The notes under the pieces are model-generated. The model made no database searches. It was not told where the DNA came from and saw nothing but the letters and a program-made list of their open reading frames with translations. A stretch of DNA of 64,000 nucleotides from Hyphomonas sp. (lineage in GTDB: Bacteria > Pseudomonadota > Alphaproteobacteria > Caulobacterales > Hyphomonadaceae), in contig JACKIK010000001.1 of assembly GCA_020638455.1 (NCBI GenBank), forward strand, positions 558,001-622,000, written 5' to 3'. This document shows, piece after piece, positions 26,069 to 35,333 of this stretch. Every line of letters begins with the position of its first letter. Position 1 is the stretch's first letter. Both the position numbers and the translations under genes were made by a program.

Positions 26069-27480
26069 GCCAATTCCCTCAGCTCTGTGGGCATCATCGC
26101 CTCCACGATCGACCGGAACGTATCGCCCCGGTGTTCAAAGTCGCGGAACTGGTCGAAGCTCGCACAGGCGGGTGAAAGAAGGATGACCGGATTCGCATTT
26201 CCGGCATTCCGGGCGTCGCGGAACGCAGCCTGGACGGCATTGTCGAGCGTTCCGCAGGTCTGGGTGGCCACCTTGCCCTTCAGCGCTGCGGCGAAATTCT
26301 CCTCCGCATCGCCGATCAGGTAGGCCTTGGTGATGCGCGGGAAATAGGGCGCGAGCGGCGTGATGCCCTCCGCCTTGGCCACGCCACCGGCGATCCAGTA
26401 AATATTGTCATAGGACTTCAGCGCCTGCTCGGCCGCCTGCGCATTGGTCGCCTTGGAATCGTTCACGAAGCGCACGCCGTCGATCGTGCCGACGAGTTCC
26501 ATCCGGTGGGCAAGGCCCGGGAAGGTGCGCAGGCCGTCCATGATCGCCTGCGGATCGAGCCCGAGCGCCCGGCAGGCTGCGTAGGCTGCCGCCGCGTTCT
26601 GGTGGTTGTGCTTGCCGGGCAGCGCCATGCATTCGGACAGGTTGCCCACCAGCACCGCGTTGCCGGACGCGCTGTCATACAGCTTCCCGTCGACCGCGCT
26701 GACTCCGCGGCCGAGTGCATAGCTGGACGAGACCTGCATCACCCGCGCCGGCCCGCGCGCCGACAGGCCGATCGCGATCGACTGGGTGATCACGTCGTCA
26801 AAGCCGATGACGGCCGTGTCCCTGTCGGTCTGGTTCAGGAAGACGCGCATCTTCGCCGCCTGGTAGCCTTCCATGCCGCCATGCCGGTCGAGATGGTCGG
26901 GGCTCATATTGAGCAGAACGGCGACATCGCAATGCAGGCTCTTCACCAGGTCCAGCTGGTAGGAGCTGAGTTCCAGCACGTAGATCGCATTGGCATGCAA
27001 GGCGGCAAGGTCCAGCACACCCGTGCCGATATTGCCGCCGATGCGCGCATCACGCCCGGCATGCTTCAGGATGTGTCCGATCAGGGCGGTCGTGGTGGAC
27101 TTCCCGTTCGTACCGGTGATGCCGACGATTTTCGGACGCGCCCGTTCGGGCAACGCCTGCACGGCGCGGGCGAACAGCTCCATGTCGCCGACGATCGGCA
27201 CACCGGTCATCTCCGCCATGCGCACGATGCGGTGCGGCTGCGGGAATTTGTACGGAATGCCCGGCGACAGGACGAGCGCGGCAAAGGTCTGCCAGTCGCG
27301 CTTGTTGATGTCCGACAGGGTCAGGCCCGCGGCTTCGGCCTTGGCTCGGGTCTCTTCATTGTCATCCCAGGCATGAACACGCGCACCGCCGGCCTTCAGG
27401 GCCTTGGCAGCGGAAAGGCCGGTGCGGCCAAGGCCGAACACCGCGACATCCCTTCCTGCGTATTCCGTGATCGGGATCAT
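26065..27480 (-). CDS. murD: UDP-MurNAc-L-Ala:D-Glu ligase
   Basis: A 471-aa Mur ligase adding D-Glu. The N-terminal domain has DVAVFGLGRTGLSAAKAL, the ATP loop is GTNGKSTTTALI (about 125-136), central motifs are ELSSYQLD and NMSPDHLDRHG, and the C-terminal domain has NDSKATNAQAAEQAL and LLSPACASFDQF. The start is 10 nt after the mraY stop; the stop overlaps the ftsW start. Confidence 0.97.
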   Translation of the reverse strand: MIPITEYAGRDVAVFGLGRTGLSAAKALKAGGARVHAWDDNEETRAKAEAAGLTLSDINKRDWQTFAALVLSPGIPYKFPQPHRIVRMAEMTGVPIVGDMELFARAVQALPERARPKIVGITGTNGKSTTTALIGHILKHAGRDARIGGNIGTGVLDLAALHANAIYVLELSSYQLDLVKSLHCDVAVLLNMSPDHLDRHGGMEGYQAAKMRVFLNQTDRDTAVIGFDDVITQSIAIGLSARGPARVMQVSSSYALGRGVSAVDGKLYDSASGNAVLVGNLSECMALPGKHNHQNAAAAYAACRALGLDPQAIMDGLRTFPGLAHRMELVGTIDGVRFVNDSKATNAQAAEQALKSYDNIYWIAGGVAKAEGITPLAPYFPRITKAYLIGDAEENFAAALKGKVATQTCGTLDNAVQAAFRDARNAGNANPVILLSPACASFDQFRDFEHRGDTFRSIVEAMMPTELRELA

Positions 27481-27490
27481 GGCCGCGCGC

Positions 27491-28684
27491 TCACCTCAGC
27501 TTCAGGGTCGCAAGGCCCGCAAGGGCGAACAGGACGGACAGGATCCAGAACCGGGCGACGACACGCGTCTCCGGCCAGTTCTTCTTCTGGAAGTGATGGT
27601 GCAGTGGCGCCATCCGGAAGATGCGCTTGCCTTCGCCGGTCATCCGGCGCGTCAGCTTGAACCAGCCGACCTGCATCATCACGGACAGCGCTTCGATGAC
27701 GAACAGACCGCCGATCACGACCAGCGCGAATTCGTGTTTCGTCGACACCGCGATCACGCCCAGCATTGCCCCCAGGCCAAGCGAGCCCGTGTCGCCCATG
27801 AACACCTTGGCCGGATAGGCATTGTACCAGAGGAAGCCCATGCCGGCGCCGATCATCGCGCCGAGCAGCACAGTCAACTCTCCCGCACCGGGTGCGAACT
27901 GGATGCCGAGATATTCCGCGAAGACGAAGTTGCCGGTGAGATAGGCGATCAGGGCATAGGCGGCGGCGGCAAAACTCATCGGCACGATGGCAAGGCCGTC
28001 GAGGCCGTCTGTGAAGTTCACCGCATTGGCGCTGCCGACGACCACCACCATGCCGAACAGGATGAAGTACATGCCGAGCGGCAGGAAATAGTCGTTGACG
28101 AACGGCACCGCGACGCCGCCGGAAAAATCGGGGTCGGCGGGCGTGATACTTGTCTTCGGGGCCAGCGTCGCAATTTTTTCCGCCAGCGGATTGAGGGCGC
28201 CCCACTCGGCATGACCGGCCGGCGTGTGGGCGCCGTGCAGGCCCATGATGAAGGCGCAGGCGAGCGCCGCAATGCCGAACCCGGCGAGCAGACGGATGCC
28301 GGCCGAAACGCCCGCATCCGTCTGCTTCGTCACCTTTGCATAGTCATCGAAGAAACCGAGCATCGCGTACGACACGGTCACGAACAGCGTCACCCAGATG
28401 TAGGGGTTCCTGAGGTCGGCCCAAAGCAGGGTCCCCGACAGCAGGCCCAGCCAGATGATGAAGCCGCCCATGGTCGGCGTGCCGCGCTTCTCCAGCTGCT
28501 GCTCCAGAGAGAGGTCGCGGATCGGCTGGCCCTTGCCCTGACGGGCGCGCAGCAAATTGATGATCATGTCACCGAACACGACCGACACGAGGAACGCCGT
28601 CACCACGGCGGCTCCCGTCCGGAAGGTGATATAATTCAGAAGGTTGAAGAGGCCGCTGTCGGCGGCAAGCCATTCATACAGCAT
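27491..28684 (-). CDS. mraY: Phospho-N-acetylmuramoyl-pentapeptide transferase
   Basis: A 397-aa integral membrane enzyme making lipid I. The start (MLYEWLAADSGLF) is the ATG at 28684, sharing one base with the murF stop (TGATG). Catalytic and signature motifs are GFFDDYAKV, NFTDGLDGLA and FMGDTGSLGLG, plus the late HHHFQ loop. It has an insertion in the second loop, about 30-40 residues longer than the E. coli enzyme, usual for alphaproteobacteria. Confidence 0.97.
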   Translation of the reverse strand: MLYEWLAADSGLFNLLNYITFRTGAAVVTAFLVSVVFGDMIINLLRARQGKGQPIRDLSLEQQLEKRGTPTMGGFIIWLGLLSGTLLWADLRNPYIWVTLFVTVSYAMLGFFDDYAKVTKQTDAGVSAGIRLLAGFGIAALACAFIMGLHGAHTPAGHAEWGALNPLAEKIATLAPKTSITPADPDFSGGVAVPFVNDYFLPLGMYFILFGMVVVVGSANAVNFTDGLDGLAIVPMSFAAAAYALIAYLTGNFVFAEYLGIQFAPGAGELTVLLGAMIGAGMGFLWYNAYPAKVFMGDTGSLGLGAMLGVIAVSTKHEFALVVIGGLFVIEALSVMMQVGWFKLTRRMTGEGKRIFRMAPLHHHFQKKNWPETRVVARFWILSVLFALAGLATLKLR

Positions 28685-30120
28685 CACCCTGCCCCTGCAG
28701 CACCTTCTGCGCTGCTGACCATCTTGCCCATGTCTGCCGCCGCGCTCCATTGGCGCAGGCGGTCTGCGAGTTTGCCCATCCCGGAGGCATTCGACCCTTT
28801 GATCAAGAGCACGTCGCCAGCGCGAAGTGCGTTTTCCACTGCTTCAGTCAGCTCGTCTGCTTTCGGCGCCCAGACCTGCTGCAGGTCCGGCGGCAGCGCC
28901 TCGGCGAGGTGAGTCATTTTGCCGCCCGCCAGGAAAACCCCGGCCACGCCCGCCTCCACCAGCGGGCCCGCAAGTCCGGCATGTTCCGCATCCGACGTTT
29001 CGCCGATCTCCAGCATCTCGCCAAGCGCGACAAGGCGTCGGCCGCTGCCCCTGAGCTTCAGGCCAGACAGCGCAGCACGCATGCTGGCGGGGTTGGCATT
29101 GTAGGCATCGTCGACCAGCGTGAAGTGTCCGCCACCCGGCAGGGCGAGCCGCTCGGCCGTGCCGCGTCCGGGCGGCGGCGCAAAGCCGCTCAGCGCCTCG
29201 GCACAGGCTTCGACCGAGGCCCCCGTCCGGGTCGCTGCCAGAAGCGCGGCGGCGACATTGTGCGCCCAGTGTGCGCCGACGGCCTCGACGATCACCAGCA
29301 CCGGCTTGCCCACCACGTCGACCTGGATCCGGCTGCTCACGCCATCGGTCTCGTAACCGACGATCCGGGCGGTTGCGTCCTCGGCCCGGCCGAAAGATTC
29401 GAGCGTTCCCGTCGGACAATAGTCGCGCGCCCGGCCCGCGAGGTACTCGAAAAAGCCGTCATCAGCCGGCAGGATGAACGTCCCGCCTGCCTCAAGGCCT
29501 GCAAAGATATCGGATTTTTCCTGCGCCACTGCCTTCAGGCTGCCAAGGCCCTCGAGGTGCGCGCCGGCAATACAGGTCACAATCCCCGTATGCGGACGAA
29601 CCATTTGGCTGCGCGGCGCGATCTCGCCCGGTGTCGACATGCCGATCTCGAAGACGGCACGTTCCGTTTCTTCCGGCATGCGCGCCAGTGTCAGCGGCAC
29701 GCCCCAGTGATTGTTGAAGCTTTTCTGGTTCCAGTGTGCCGGGCCGAGCGCGCGATAGATGCGCGCCAGCATTTCCTTGACGCTGGTCTTCCCGGCCGAA
29801 CCGGTAATCGCCGTGCGGTGCGCCCCGCAGCGGGCGCGCGCCGCAATGCCCATCAGCTCGAGCGCCGCCAGCGTGTCGTCCACGATAACCTGCGGTCCTT
29901 CGCCCACCTTGCGGGAGACAAGGGCCCCGGCAGCGCCGGCTCTGAAAGCCGCCTCCACGAAATCATGCCCGTCGCGCTGGTCCTTCAGGGCGACGAACAG
30001 GTCGCCCGGCTGCAGGCTGCGCGTATCGATGGACACCGTGCCGGTCACGGCAAAGGACGCCGTCTCCGCGCCGCCGGTGGCAAGGGCAATGTCGTCGGAG
30101 GTCCAGAGCGGCTTGGTCAT
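28684..30120 (-). CDS. murF: UDP-MurNAc-tripeptide:D-Ala-D-Ala ligase
   Basis: A 478-aa Mur ligase that adds D-Ala-D-Ala to the tripeptide precursor. The ATP loop is GSAGKTSVKEM (about 108-118), followed by NWGVPLTLA and HLEGLGSLKAVAQEK; the C-terminal domain has DDAYNANPASMRAAL. Its start overlaps murE by 4 nt (ATGA). Confidence 0.97.
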   Translation of the reverse strand: MTKPLWTSDDIALATGGAETASFAVTGTVSIDTRSLQPGDLFVALKDQRDGHDFVEAAFRAGAAGALVSRKVGEGPQVIVDDTLAALELMGIAARARCGAHRTAITGSAGKTSVKEMLARIYRALGPAHWNQKSFNNHWGVPLTLARMPEETERAVFEIGMSTPGEIAPRSQMVRPHTGIVTCIAGAHLEGLGSLKAVAQEKSDIFAGLEAGGTFILPADDGFFEYLAGRARDYCPTGTLESFGRAEDATARIVGYETDGVSSRIQVDVVGKPVLVIVEAVGAHWAHNVAAALLAATRTGASVEACAEALSGFAPPPGRGTAERLALPGGGHFTLVDDAYNANPASMRAALSGLKLRGSGRRLVALGEMLEIGETSDAEHAGLAGPLVEAGVAGVFLAGGKMTHLAEALPPDLQQVWAPKADELTEAVENALRAGDVLLIKGSNASGMGKLADRLRQWSAAADMGKMVSSAEGAAGAG

Positions 30121-31559
30121 GCACGCTCCGCTTCCAGCGCGGAGAGCGCCGTTTCCTGGTCGGAGAAGGGATGGATGTCCTTGCCGATGATCTGGCCGGT
30201 CTCGTGCCCCTTGCCGGCGATGACCAGCGTGTCGCCCTTCTTCAGCTCCGCGATGACGGTGCGGATCGCCTCGGCGCGGTCGCCGATCTCGCGCGCACCG
30301 GGACAGCCCGCCAGCACCTGTCGGCGGATCTCCGCGGCATTCTCCGTACGCGGATTGTCATCCGTCACGATCACGTCGTCGGCCTGGCGTGCAGCAATCT
30401 CACCCATCAGCGGGCGCTTCTTGGCATCGCGATCACCGCCGCAGCCGAAGATCACCTTCAGCCGCCCGGCCGTATGCGGGCGCACGGCGCGCAACAGCAC
30501 GTCGAGCCCGTCCGGCGTGTGAGCATAATCCACGAACACCGCCCCGCCGCTTTCGGTCTTGCCGACGAACTCCATCCGGCCCTTCACCGGCTGCAGATGG
30601 GCGAGGCCCTCGGCGACATCCGGGAACTCCATCCCGAGCGACAGGCAGATCGCCGCCGCGGCCAGCGCGTTCAGCGTCTGGAACTCGCCGATCAGCGGCA
30701 GCTCGATGGGTTTCTGCTCCTCGTCGCGCCAGAACAGGTTCAGCACCTGGCCGGTCGCACGCGGCATGATCTCGTCGATCCAGAGGTCCTCGCCGCGCCA
30801 GCCGAAGGAAACAATCGGCATCTGCCGGCCGAGCCCGGCCGCCTCGAAGGTGTCGCGCTGGTCGCTGTCGGCATTGACGATCGCCGGGATGCCCGGCCGG
30901 CCGAGATCGCGGAACAGGCGCAGCTTGGCGTTGAGGTAGTCGTCCATCGTCGCATGGTAGTCGAGATGGTCCTGCGTGAAGTTCAGGAAGGCGACCGCCG
31001 AGAGGTCCACGCCGTCGAGGCGATGCTGCTCGAGGCCATGACTGGAGGCTTCCATCGCACAATGCGTCACGCCCTGCGCGGCGAGTTCCGCCAGCGTTTC
31101 GTGGATGGTCACCGGATCCGGCGTCGTATGTCCGACATCGATGCGGCCCTCCGGCCCGATCGCGCCGAGTGTGCCCATGGAGGCTGCCTTGAAACCGGCG
31201 CGCGCCCAGATCTGGCGGCAGAAATCCACCGTCGAGGACTTGCCATTGGTGCCCGTGACCGCGACCACATAGTCCGGCTGCGCGCCGTAGAAGCGCTTCG
31301 CAGCAAGCGCCAGGGCGCGGCGCGGTTCATCCGAGACGACATGTGCGACGCTGACGTCCCCTCCCCCGCCATCCGACAGCACGGCGACGGCGCCACGCCC
31401 GATCGCGTCTGCAATGAAGTTCCGCCCGTCGGCCAACGTGCCCTTGAGGGCGGCAAACAGGTAGCCCGGCTTCACCTTGCGGCTGTCCGCCGTCATCCCG
31501 GTGATGACAAGGTCGCCATGGTCGGCGCCGGGAAACAGGTCGTTCAGGGTGTGGGTCAC
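30117..31559 (-). CDS. murE: UDP-MurNAc-L-Ala-D-Glu:meso-diaminopimelate ligase
   Basis: A 480-aa Mur ligase. The ATP loop is GTNGKSSTVDFC (about 103-114). The specificity motif DNPR in VTDDNPRTENA indicates meso-diaminopimelate rather than lysine, as expected in Gram-negatives. Other signature segments are EASSHGLEQHRLDG and NFTQDHLDYH. Overlaps ftsI and murF by 4 nt each. Confidence 0.97.
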   Translation of the reverse strand: MTHTLNDLFPGADHGDLVITGMTADSRKVKPGYLFAALKGTLADGRNFIADAIGRGAVAVLSDGGGGDVSVAHVVSDEPRRALALAAKRFYGAQPDYVVAVTGTNGKSSTVDFCRQIWARAGFKAASMGTLGAIGPEGRIDVGHTTPDPVTIHETLAELAAQGVTHCAMEASSHGLEQHRLDGVDLSAVAFLNFTQDHLDYHATMDDYLNAKLRLFRDLGRPGIPAIVNADSDQRDTFEAAGLGRQMPIVSFGWRGEDLWIDEIMPRATGQVLNLFWRDEEQKPIELPLIGEFQTLNALAAAAICLSLGMEFPDVAEGLAHLQPVKGRMEFVGKTESGGAVFVDYAHTPDGLDVLLRAVRPHTAGRLKVIFGCGGDRDAKKRPLMGEIAARQADDVIVTDDNPRTENAAEIRRQVLAGCPGAREIGDRAEAIRTVIAELKKGDTLVIAGKGHETGQIIGKDIHPFSDQETALSALEAERA

Positions 31560-33181
31560 AGCGAAGTCCTCTCATCCGTCGGTGAGCGGTACCTGTCGCC
31601 GGCAGGGCGGGGATCCTCAAAGCGTGGGGCGAGGCCGAGAAGCGGCGCGACACGTTCTATGATGCGTCCTGCGGTCGGTGCCGCGTTCTGGGAGGCCACC
31701 GAGCCTCTCTCACCGGCTTTCGGATCATCGAGTGTCACAATCAAGGCGTATTGCGGGCTGTCATAGGGAAAGATCGCCGCAAAACTGGAGATGTTGGCGC
31801 CGTCGTCATAGCCGCCCGGCACCGGCTTTTCGGCCGTGCCCGTCTTGCCGGCGACATGATAGCCGGCGACTTCCGCATTGCGCCCGGTGCCGTGCAGCAC
31901 AGCCTCGCGCATCATCGCATTGACGATGTCGGCGGTCAGTGCGGACATGATCCGCACCGGCTCGGGCTTGCGGGTCTCGTCAACCACCAGCGTCGGCGGC
32001 ACACGCTCGCCGCCATTGGCGAAGGCGGCAAAGGCCGACAGGAAGGCCATCGGCGTCACCGCGATGCCATGGCCGTAGGAGGCGGTGGCTGCGGTCAGGT
32101 CGTCGAACTTCTCCGGCAGGATCGGCGCAGCGCTGCCGGCCAGTTCCACCGGCGCCCGCTCCATCAGGCCCGCACGCTCCAGGAAGGCCTGCTGCCGGCG
32201 CGGGCCGAGCTTCTCATTGATGTGGACCGTGCCGATGTTCGAGCTCTCGGCGATGATCTTGGTGACATCCGCCGTCATGCCGATCGAATGCAGGTCCGAG
32301 ATCGTATAGCCGCGCATCTCGATCGGGTCGTGCACGTCGAAGCTGTCGCCCGGACGGATCGCGCCGGACTCGATGGCGGCTGCCACGGTGAGCGGCTTGA
32401 ACACCGATCCCAGCTCGTACACCGCCCCGGTTGCCCGGTTGAGGCGCGAGGGATCGTCCATCGGAGTTTCGGCCGACCGGTTGGGGTCGAAAGGCGGCCA
32501 GCTTGCGAGCGCGCGGACCTCGCCGGTGCGCGCCTCCATCAGGATCACGGCCGCGCCGTTGAACCCCTCATCGGCGGCCGAAGAGGCGAGCTCGGCTTCG
32601 ACAGCAGCCTGCACGCCATTGTCGATGGTCAGGCGCACCGGCTCGCCGCCCGCCGCCAGCCTGTCGTTCATGCTGTATTCGATGCCGCCGCCACCCACAC
32701 CGTCGACATTGGTGAAACCGAGGATATGACCCGCCAGCGTGCCGCGCGGATAGGAGCGGCTCAGCTCCTCCTCGAAGCGGAGGCCCTCAAGGCCAAGATT
32801 GAACACGGCCTCACGCTGGCGTGGCGTCAGGCTGCGCTTGACCCAGACGAACTGCCGGCTCTGGTCCGACAGGCGCGCCGTCAGCTCGGCAATGTCGATG
32901 TCGGGCAGCACGCCGGCCAGCGCCGTCGCGATCTCGTGTGGGTCCCAGATCTGCTTCGGGTTCGCGACCAGCGAATAAACCCGTACCGAAGTCGCCAGCA
33001 TCTCGCCATTGCGGTCGACGATGTCAGCACGCGGATGTTCCAGCGTCTCCCTGCCTGCATACTGCGCCGCGGGCCGCGCCGGCGACAGGGCGAGATAGCC
33101 CGCCTTGCCGGCCAACACCACGAACAGCGCGCTGAGGCCAAGCCCCACGAGCCGCGTGCGATGCCGGGAGGCCTCCGTCAT
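31556..33181 (-). CDS. ftsI: Septal transpeptidase, penicillin-binding protein 3
   Basis: A 541-aa class B PBP. It has one N-terminal TM helix (about 11-32), a PBP dimer domain (about 40-190), and the transpeptidase domain with active-site SVFK (Ser259-Lys262), SSN in AESSNIGTVH and KTG in AGKTGTAEKP. It cross-links septal peptidoglycan together with FtsW. Overlaps ftsL and murE by 4 nt. Confidence 0.96.
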   Translation of the reverse strand: MTEASRHRTRLVGLGLSALFVVLAGKAGYLALSPARPAAQYAGRETLEHPRADIVDRNGEMLATSVRVYSLVANPKQIWDPHEIATALAGVLPDIDIAELTARLSDQSRQFVWVKRSLTPRQREAVFNLGLEGLRFEEELSRSYPRGTLAGHILGFTNVDGVGGGGIEYSMNDRLAAGGEPVRLTIDNGVQAAVEAELASSAADEGFNGAAVILMEARTGEVRALASWPPFDPNRSAETPMDDPSRLNRATGAVYELGSVFKPLTVAAAIESGAIRPGDSFDVHDPIEMRGYTISDLHSIGMTADVTKIIAESSNIGTVHINEKLGPRRQQAFLERAGLMERAPVELAGSAAPILPEKFDDLTAATASYGHGIAVTPMAFLSAFAAFANGGERVPPTLVVDETRKPEPVRIMSALTADIVNAMMREAVLHGTGRNAEVAGYHVAGKTGTAEKPVPGGYDDGANISSFAAIFPYDSPQYALIVTLDDPKAGERGSVASQNAAPTAGRIIERVAPLLGLAPRFEDPRPAGDRYRSPTDERTSL

Positions 33182-33519
33182 TGAGGAGCCTCCTCAGCGG
33201 CCTCGCGGGCCTCTTCCTCGGCAACCGGATCGACCGGCTTGCCGACCAACGCATCGAGGTCTCGTTCCCCGGCCATCTGTTCCGGCTGCGGCGGCGCCAT
33301 GCCCAGCTCGTTGCGGGCGTACTCCTCGATCCATTCGCGCCGGCTCATATGCGACAGCTCGGTTTCGAGCGTCGCCTTTTCGTGGCGCGCATCCTCGATC
33401 TGCGCTTCGACCGACATCAGCTCGGCCGCCGTGTCCTTGGCGCCATATTTTGCGCGGTACAGGCTGAACACCAGCAGCCCGACAATGACGAGTCCCAGGA
33501 TAAATGCACGGCGGCTCAT
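33178..33519 (-). CDS. ftsL: FtsL-like division protein
   Basis: A 113-aa bitopic protein: a short basic cytoplasmic start, a TM helix (about 6-22), then a periplasmic coiled coil (LMSVEAQIEDARHEKATLETEL) and an acidic Pro/Glu-rich tail. Sequence identity in FtsL is low, so the call rests on size, topology and position between rsmH and ftsI. It would form the FtsQLB complex that activates FtsWI. Confidence 0.8.
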   Translation of the reverse strand: MSRRAFILGLVIVGLLVFSLYRAKYGAKDTAAELMSVEAQIEDARHEKATLETELSHMSRREWIEEYARNELGMAPPQPEQMAGERDLDALVGKPVDPVAEEEAREAAEEAPQ

Positions 33520-34541
33520 GATGCCTCCTCCAGTTTCGAGAGGGGCGGCAGGCTCATGCCGTCGCTCGCCTCTCCGGACCGCGCCGGCGCATCCGTCCGG
33601 ATCGCCGCGCGCAGCTTTGCAGAGCGTGCACGCGGATTGCCTTCCACTTCCTTATCCGATGGCAGGACGGCCTTTGCCGGCTCGAGATCGAAAGTCGGCT
33701 CGGGCCCCTTCCCCATCAGGGGCAGGTGGCGTGATCCGCCGGCATTGCGCCCGGCCCGGTCCCGCAGCCATTGTTTCACCATGCGGTCTTCCAGCGAATG
33801 GAAGGTGACAACCACCAGCCGCCCGCCGGGCTTCAGCAACCGCTCGGCTGCGACCAGCGCCCGGGCGAGTTCACCCAATTCGTCGTTCACATACATGCGG
33901 ATCGCCTGGAAGGTCAGCGTCGCCGGATGGATCCGTGCGCCTCTTCGCCCGCCCACCGCGGCCTCGACCGTCTCGGCGAGATCCAGCGTGGTGCGGAACG
34001 TCTCCTCCTTGCGCCGCTGTACGATCTGGCGGGCGATACGGCGGGCCTGCTTCTCCTCGCCAAGGCGGAAGATGACATTGGCGAGATCGCTTTCCGGAAG
34101 CTGGTTCACCGCGTCCGCTGCCGTCGGACCGGCCGCGCCCATGCGCATGTCGAGCGGGCCGTCCCTGGTGAAGGAAAAGCCGCGATGGCTCTCGTCGATC
34201 TGGAAGCTCGACACGCCAATATCGAGCACGACCCCGTCAACCTGTTCGCAGCCGGCATTGCGGACCAGTTCGTCCATTTCGCCGAACCGGCCGAGCAGCG
34301 GGGTCAGCCGGTCGGTATGGGCAGCCAGTTCTTCCGCCCGCACGATCGCATCAAGATCACGGTCGATGGCAAAGACCTGGCATTTCGCCGCCATCAGGAT
34401 GGCGCGGGTGTATCCCCCGCCACCGAAGGTACCGTCGACAATAATGTCGCCCTCCTTCGGGGCGAGGTGTTCCAGGACTTCGTCCAGCATCACCGGCTGG
34501 TGGCCGGCCGTGGCAGGGGGCAGGGTGCTGGCAGCCATCAT
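33516..34541 (-). CDS. rsmH: 16S rRNA m4C1402 methyltransferase
   Basis: A 341-aa SAM methyltransferase (MraW) modifying C1402 of 16S rRNA. It shows HQPVMLDEVLEHL at the N-terminus, the SAM motif DGTFGGGGYTRAIL, GVVLDIGVSSFQID, and RDGPLDMRM. The C-terminal half has VVTFHSLEDRMVKQWL. It overlaps mraZ by 4 nt. Confidence 0.96.
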   Translation of the reverse strand: MMAASTLPPATAGHQPVMLDEVLEHLAPKEGDIIVDGTFGGGGYTRAILMAAKCQVFAIDRDLDAIVRAEELAAHTDRLTPLLGRFGEMDELVRNAGCEQVDGVVLDIGVSSFQIDESHRGFSFTRDGPLDMRMGAAGPTAADAVNQLPESDLANVIFRLGEEKQARRIARQIVQRRKEETFRTTLDLAETVEAAVGGRRGARIHPATLTFQAIRMYVNDELGELARALVAAERLLKPGGRLVVVTFHSLEDRMVKQWLRDRAGRNAGGSRHLPLMGKGPEPTFDLEPAKAVLPSDKEVEGNPRARSAKLRAAIRTDAPARSGEASDGMSLPPLSKLEEAS

Positions 34542-35053
34542 CCCTCACCCCCGTCGACAAGCTTCAGGTCCGGATAGAAGCCACGCTCCTGCTGCCGCAG
34601 CACCTGGTTGTAGGCCTCGCCAAGCGCCTCGATCGTGTCGGGCTCGGCGGCCGTCTTCTCCATTTCGGTGTTGTAGGCAGTGTGGCGCTCGGGGTTCCAG
34701 ATCTGGAAACTGTCCATATTGCCGGCAAAGGTCACGCGGCCCGAGAGCCCGGCCGTCCTGCACAGCTCCTCCGGCAGCTTGATGCGGCCGGTATCATCCA
34801 TCTTGAGGTCGGCGGCGCCGGCGATGATGCGGGTGACGAGCGCCTTGCGGGCTTTCGACTGCGGGGCGAGCCGGGTCAGCATCGCCCTGTACATCGCCAT
34901 CAGCGCCTCGCCGCCGCCCTCCAGGCAGCCCGAGCCATCCAGCGCCGGCCACAGGAAGATCCGGCTGCCGCCACCCAACGCCGCGCGGAAGGGTGCAGGG
35001 ATGGAGACCCTGCCCTTTGCGTCAATAGCGCTCTCATAGGTGGAAACGAACAC
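34538..35053 (-). CDS. mraZ: MraZ transcriptional regulator of the dcw cluster
   Basis: A 171-aa AbrB-like double-SpoVT protein. The GTG at 35053 is chosen because it yields the canonical N-terminus FVSTYESAIDAKGRVSIPA; a TTG four codons earlier is the alternative. Two repeats are seen: the first with DAKGRVSIP, the second with DDTGRIKLPEEL. MraZ is a dodecameric DNA-binding regulator that acts on its own promoter, where a TGGG array is present. First gene of the dcw operon. Confidence 0.92.
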   Translation of the reverse strand: MFVSTYESAIDAKGRVSIPAPFRAALGGGSRIFLWPALDGSGCLEGGGEALMAMYRAMLTRLAPQSKARKALVTRIIAGAADLKMDDTGRIKLPEELCRTAGLSGRVTFAGNMDSFQIWNPERHTAYNTEMEKTAAEPDTIEALGEAYNQVLRQQERGFYPDLKLVDGGEG

Positions 35054-35085
35054 CCGCCAGCCCAATCTTCTTGCCTAAACCCCGC

Positions 35086-35141
35086 ATGGGTAAACCATGT
35101 CTTAATCTGGAGTATCATGGGACAGCATGGGCCTCAATGGG
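35086..35141. promoter_or_regulatory. MraZ-type TGGG direct repeats upstream of mraZ
   Basis: Three ATGGG units start at 35117, 35127 and 35137, exactly 10 bp apart, giving TGGGN-N5 periodicity as described for E. coli MraZ sites; a fourth ATGGG is at 35086. On the plus strand the units read toward oxyR, so orientation relative to mraZ should be checked. Located 33-88 bp upstream of the mraZ start. Confidence 0.6.
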
Positions 35142-35333
35142 CGTGAAGCTGGAATCAAAATATCCACAGAGCACTCACACGGGAACATGCCATGGACAGG
35201 CCGGGAACAAACCGGAACAGCCGCCTGGGCGGGCATGGGAAGACCTGATTTTTCCTTTTTGAATCAGTTCGCTGTGACACGCCAGCGATTCATCCACAGG
35301 CTCGTGAAAAATGACTGTCTTTTAAGACAGCAT

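Noticed and set aside
28750..31766. Long plus-strand frames of 590 and 531 aa
   Set aside because: Antisense to murF and murE; no recognisable motifs.
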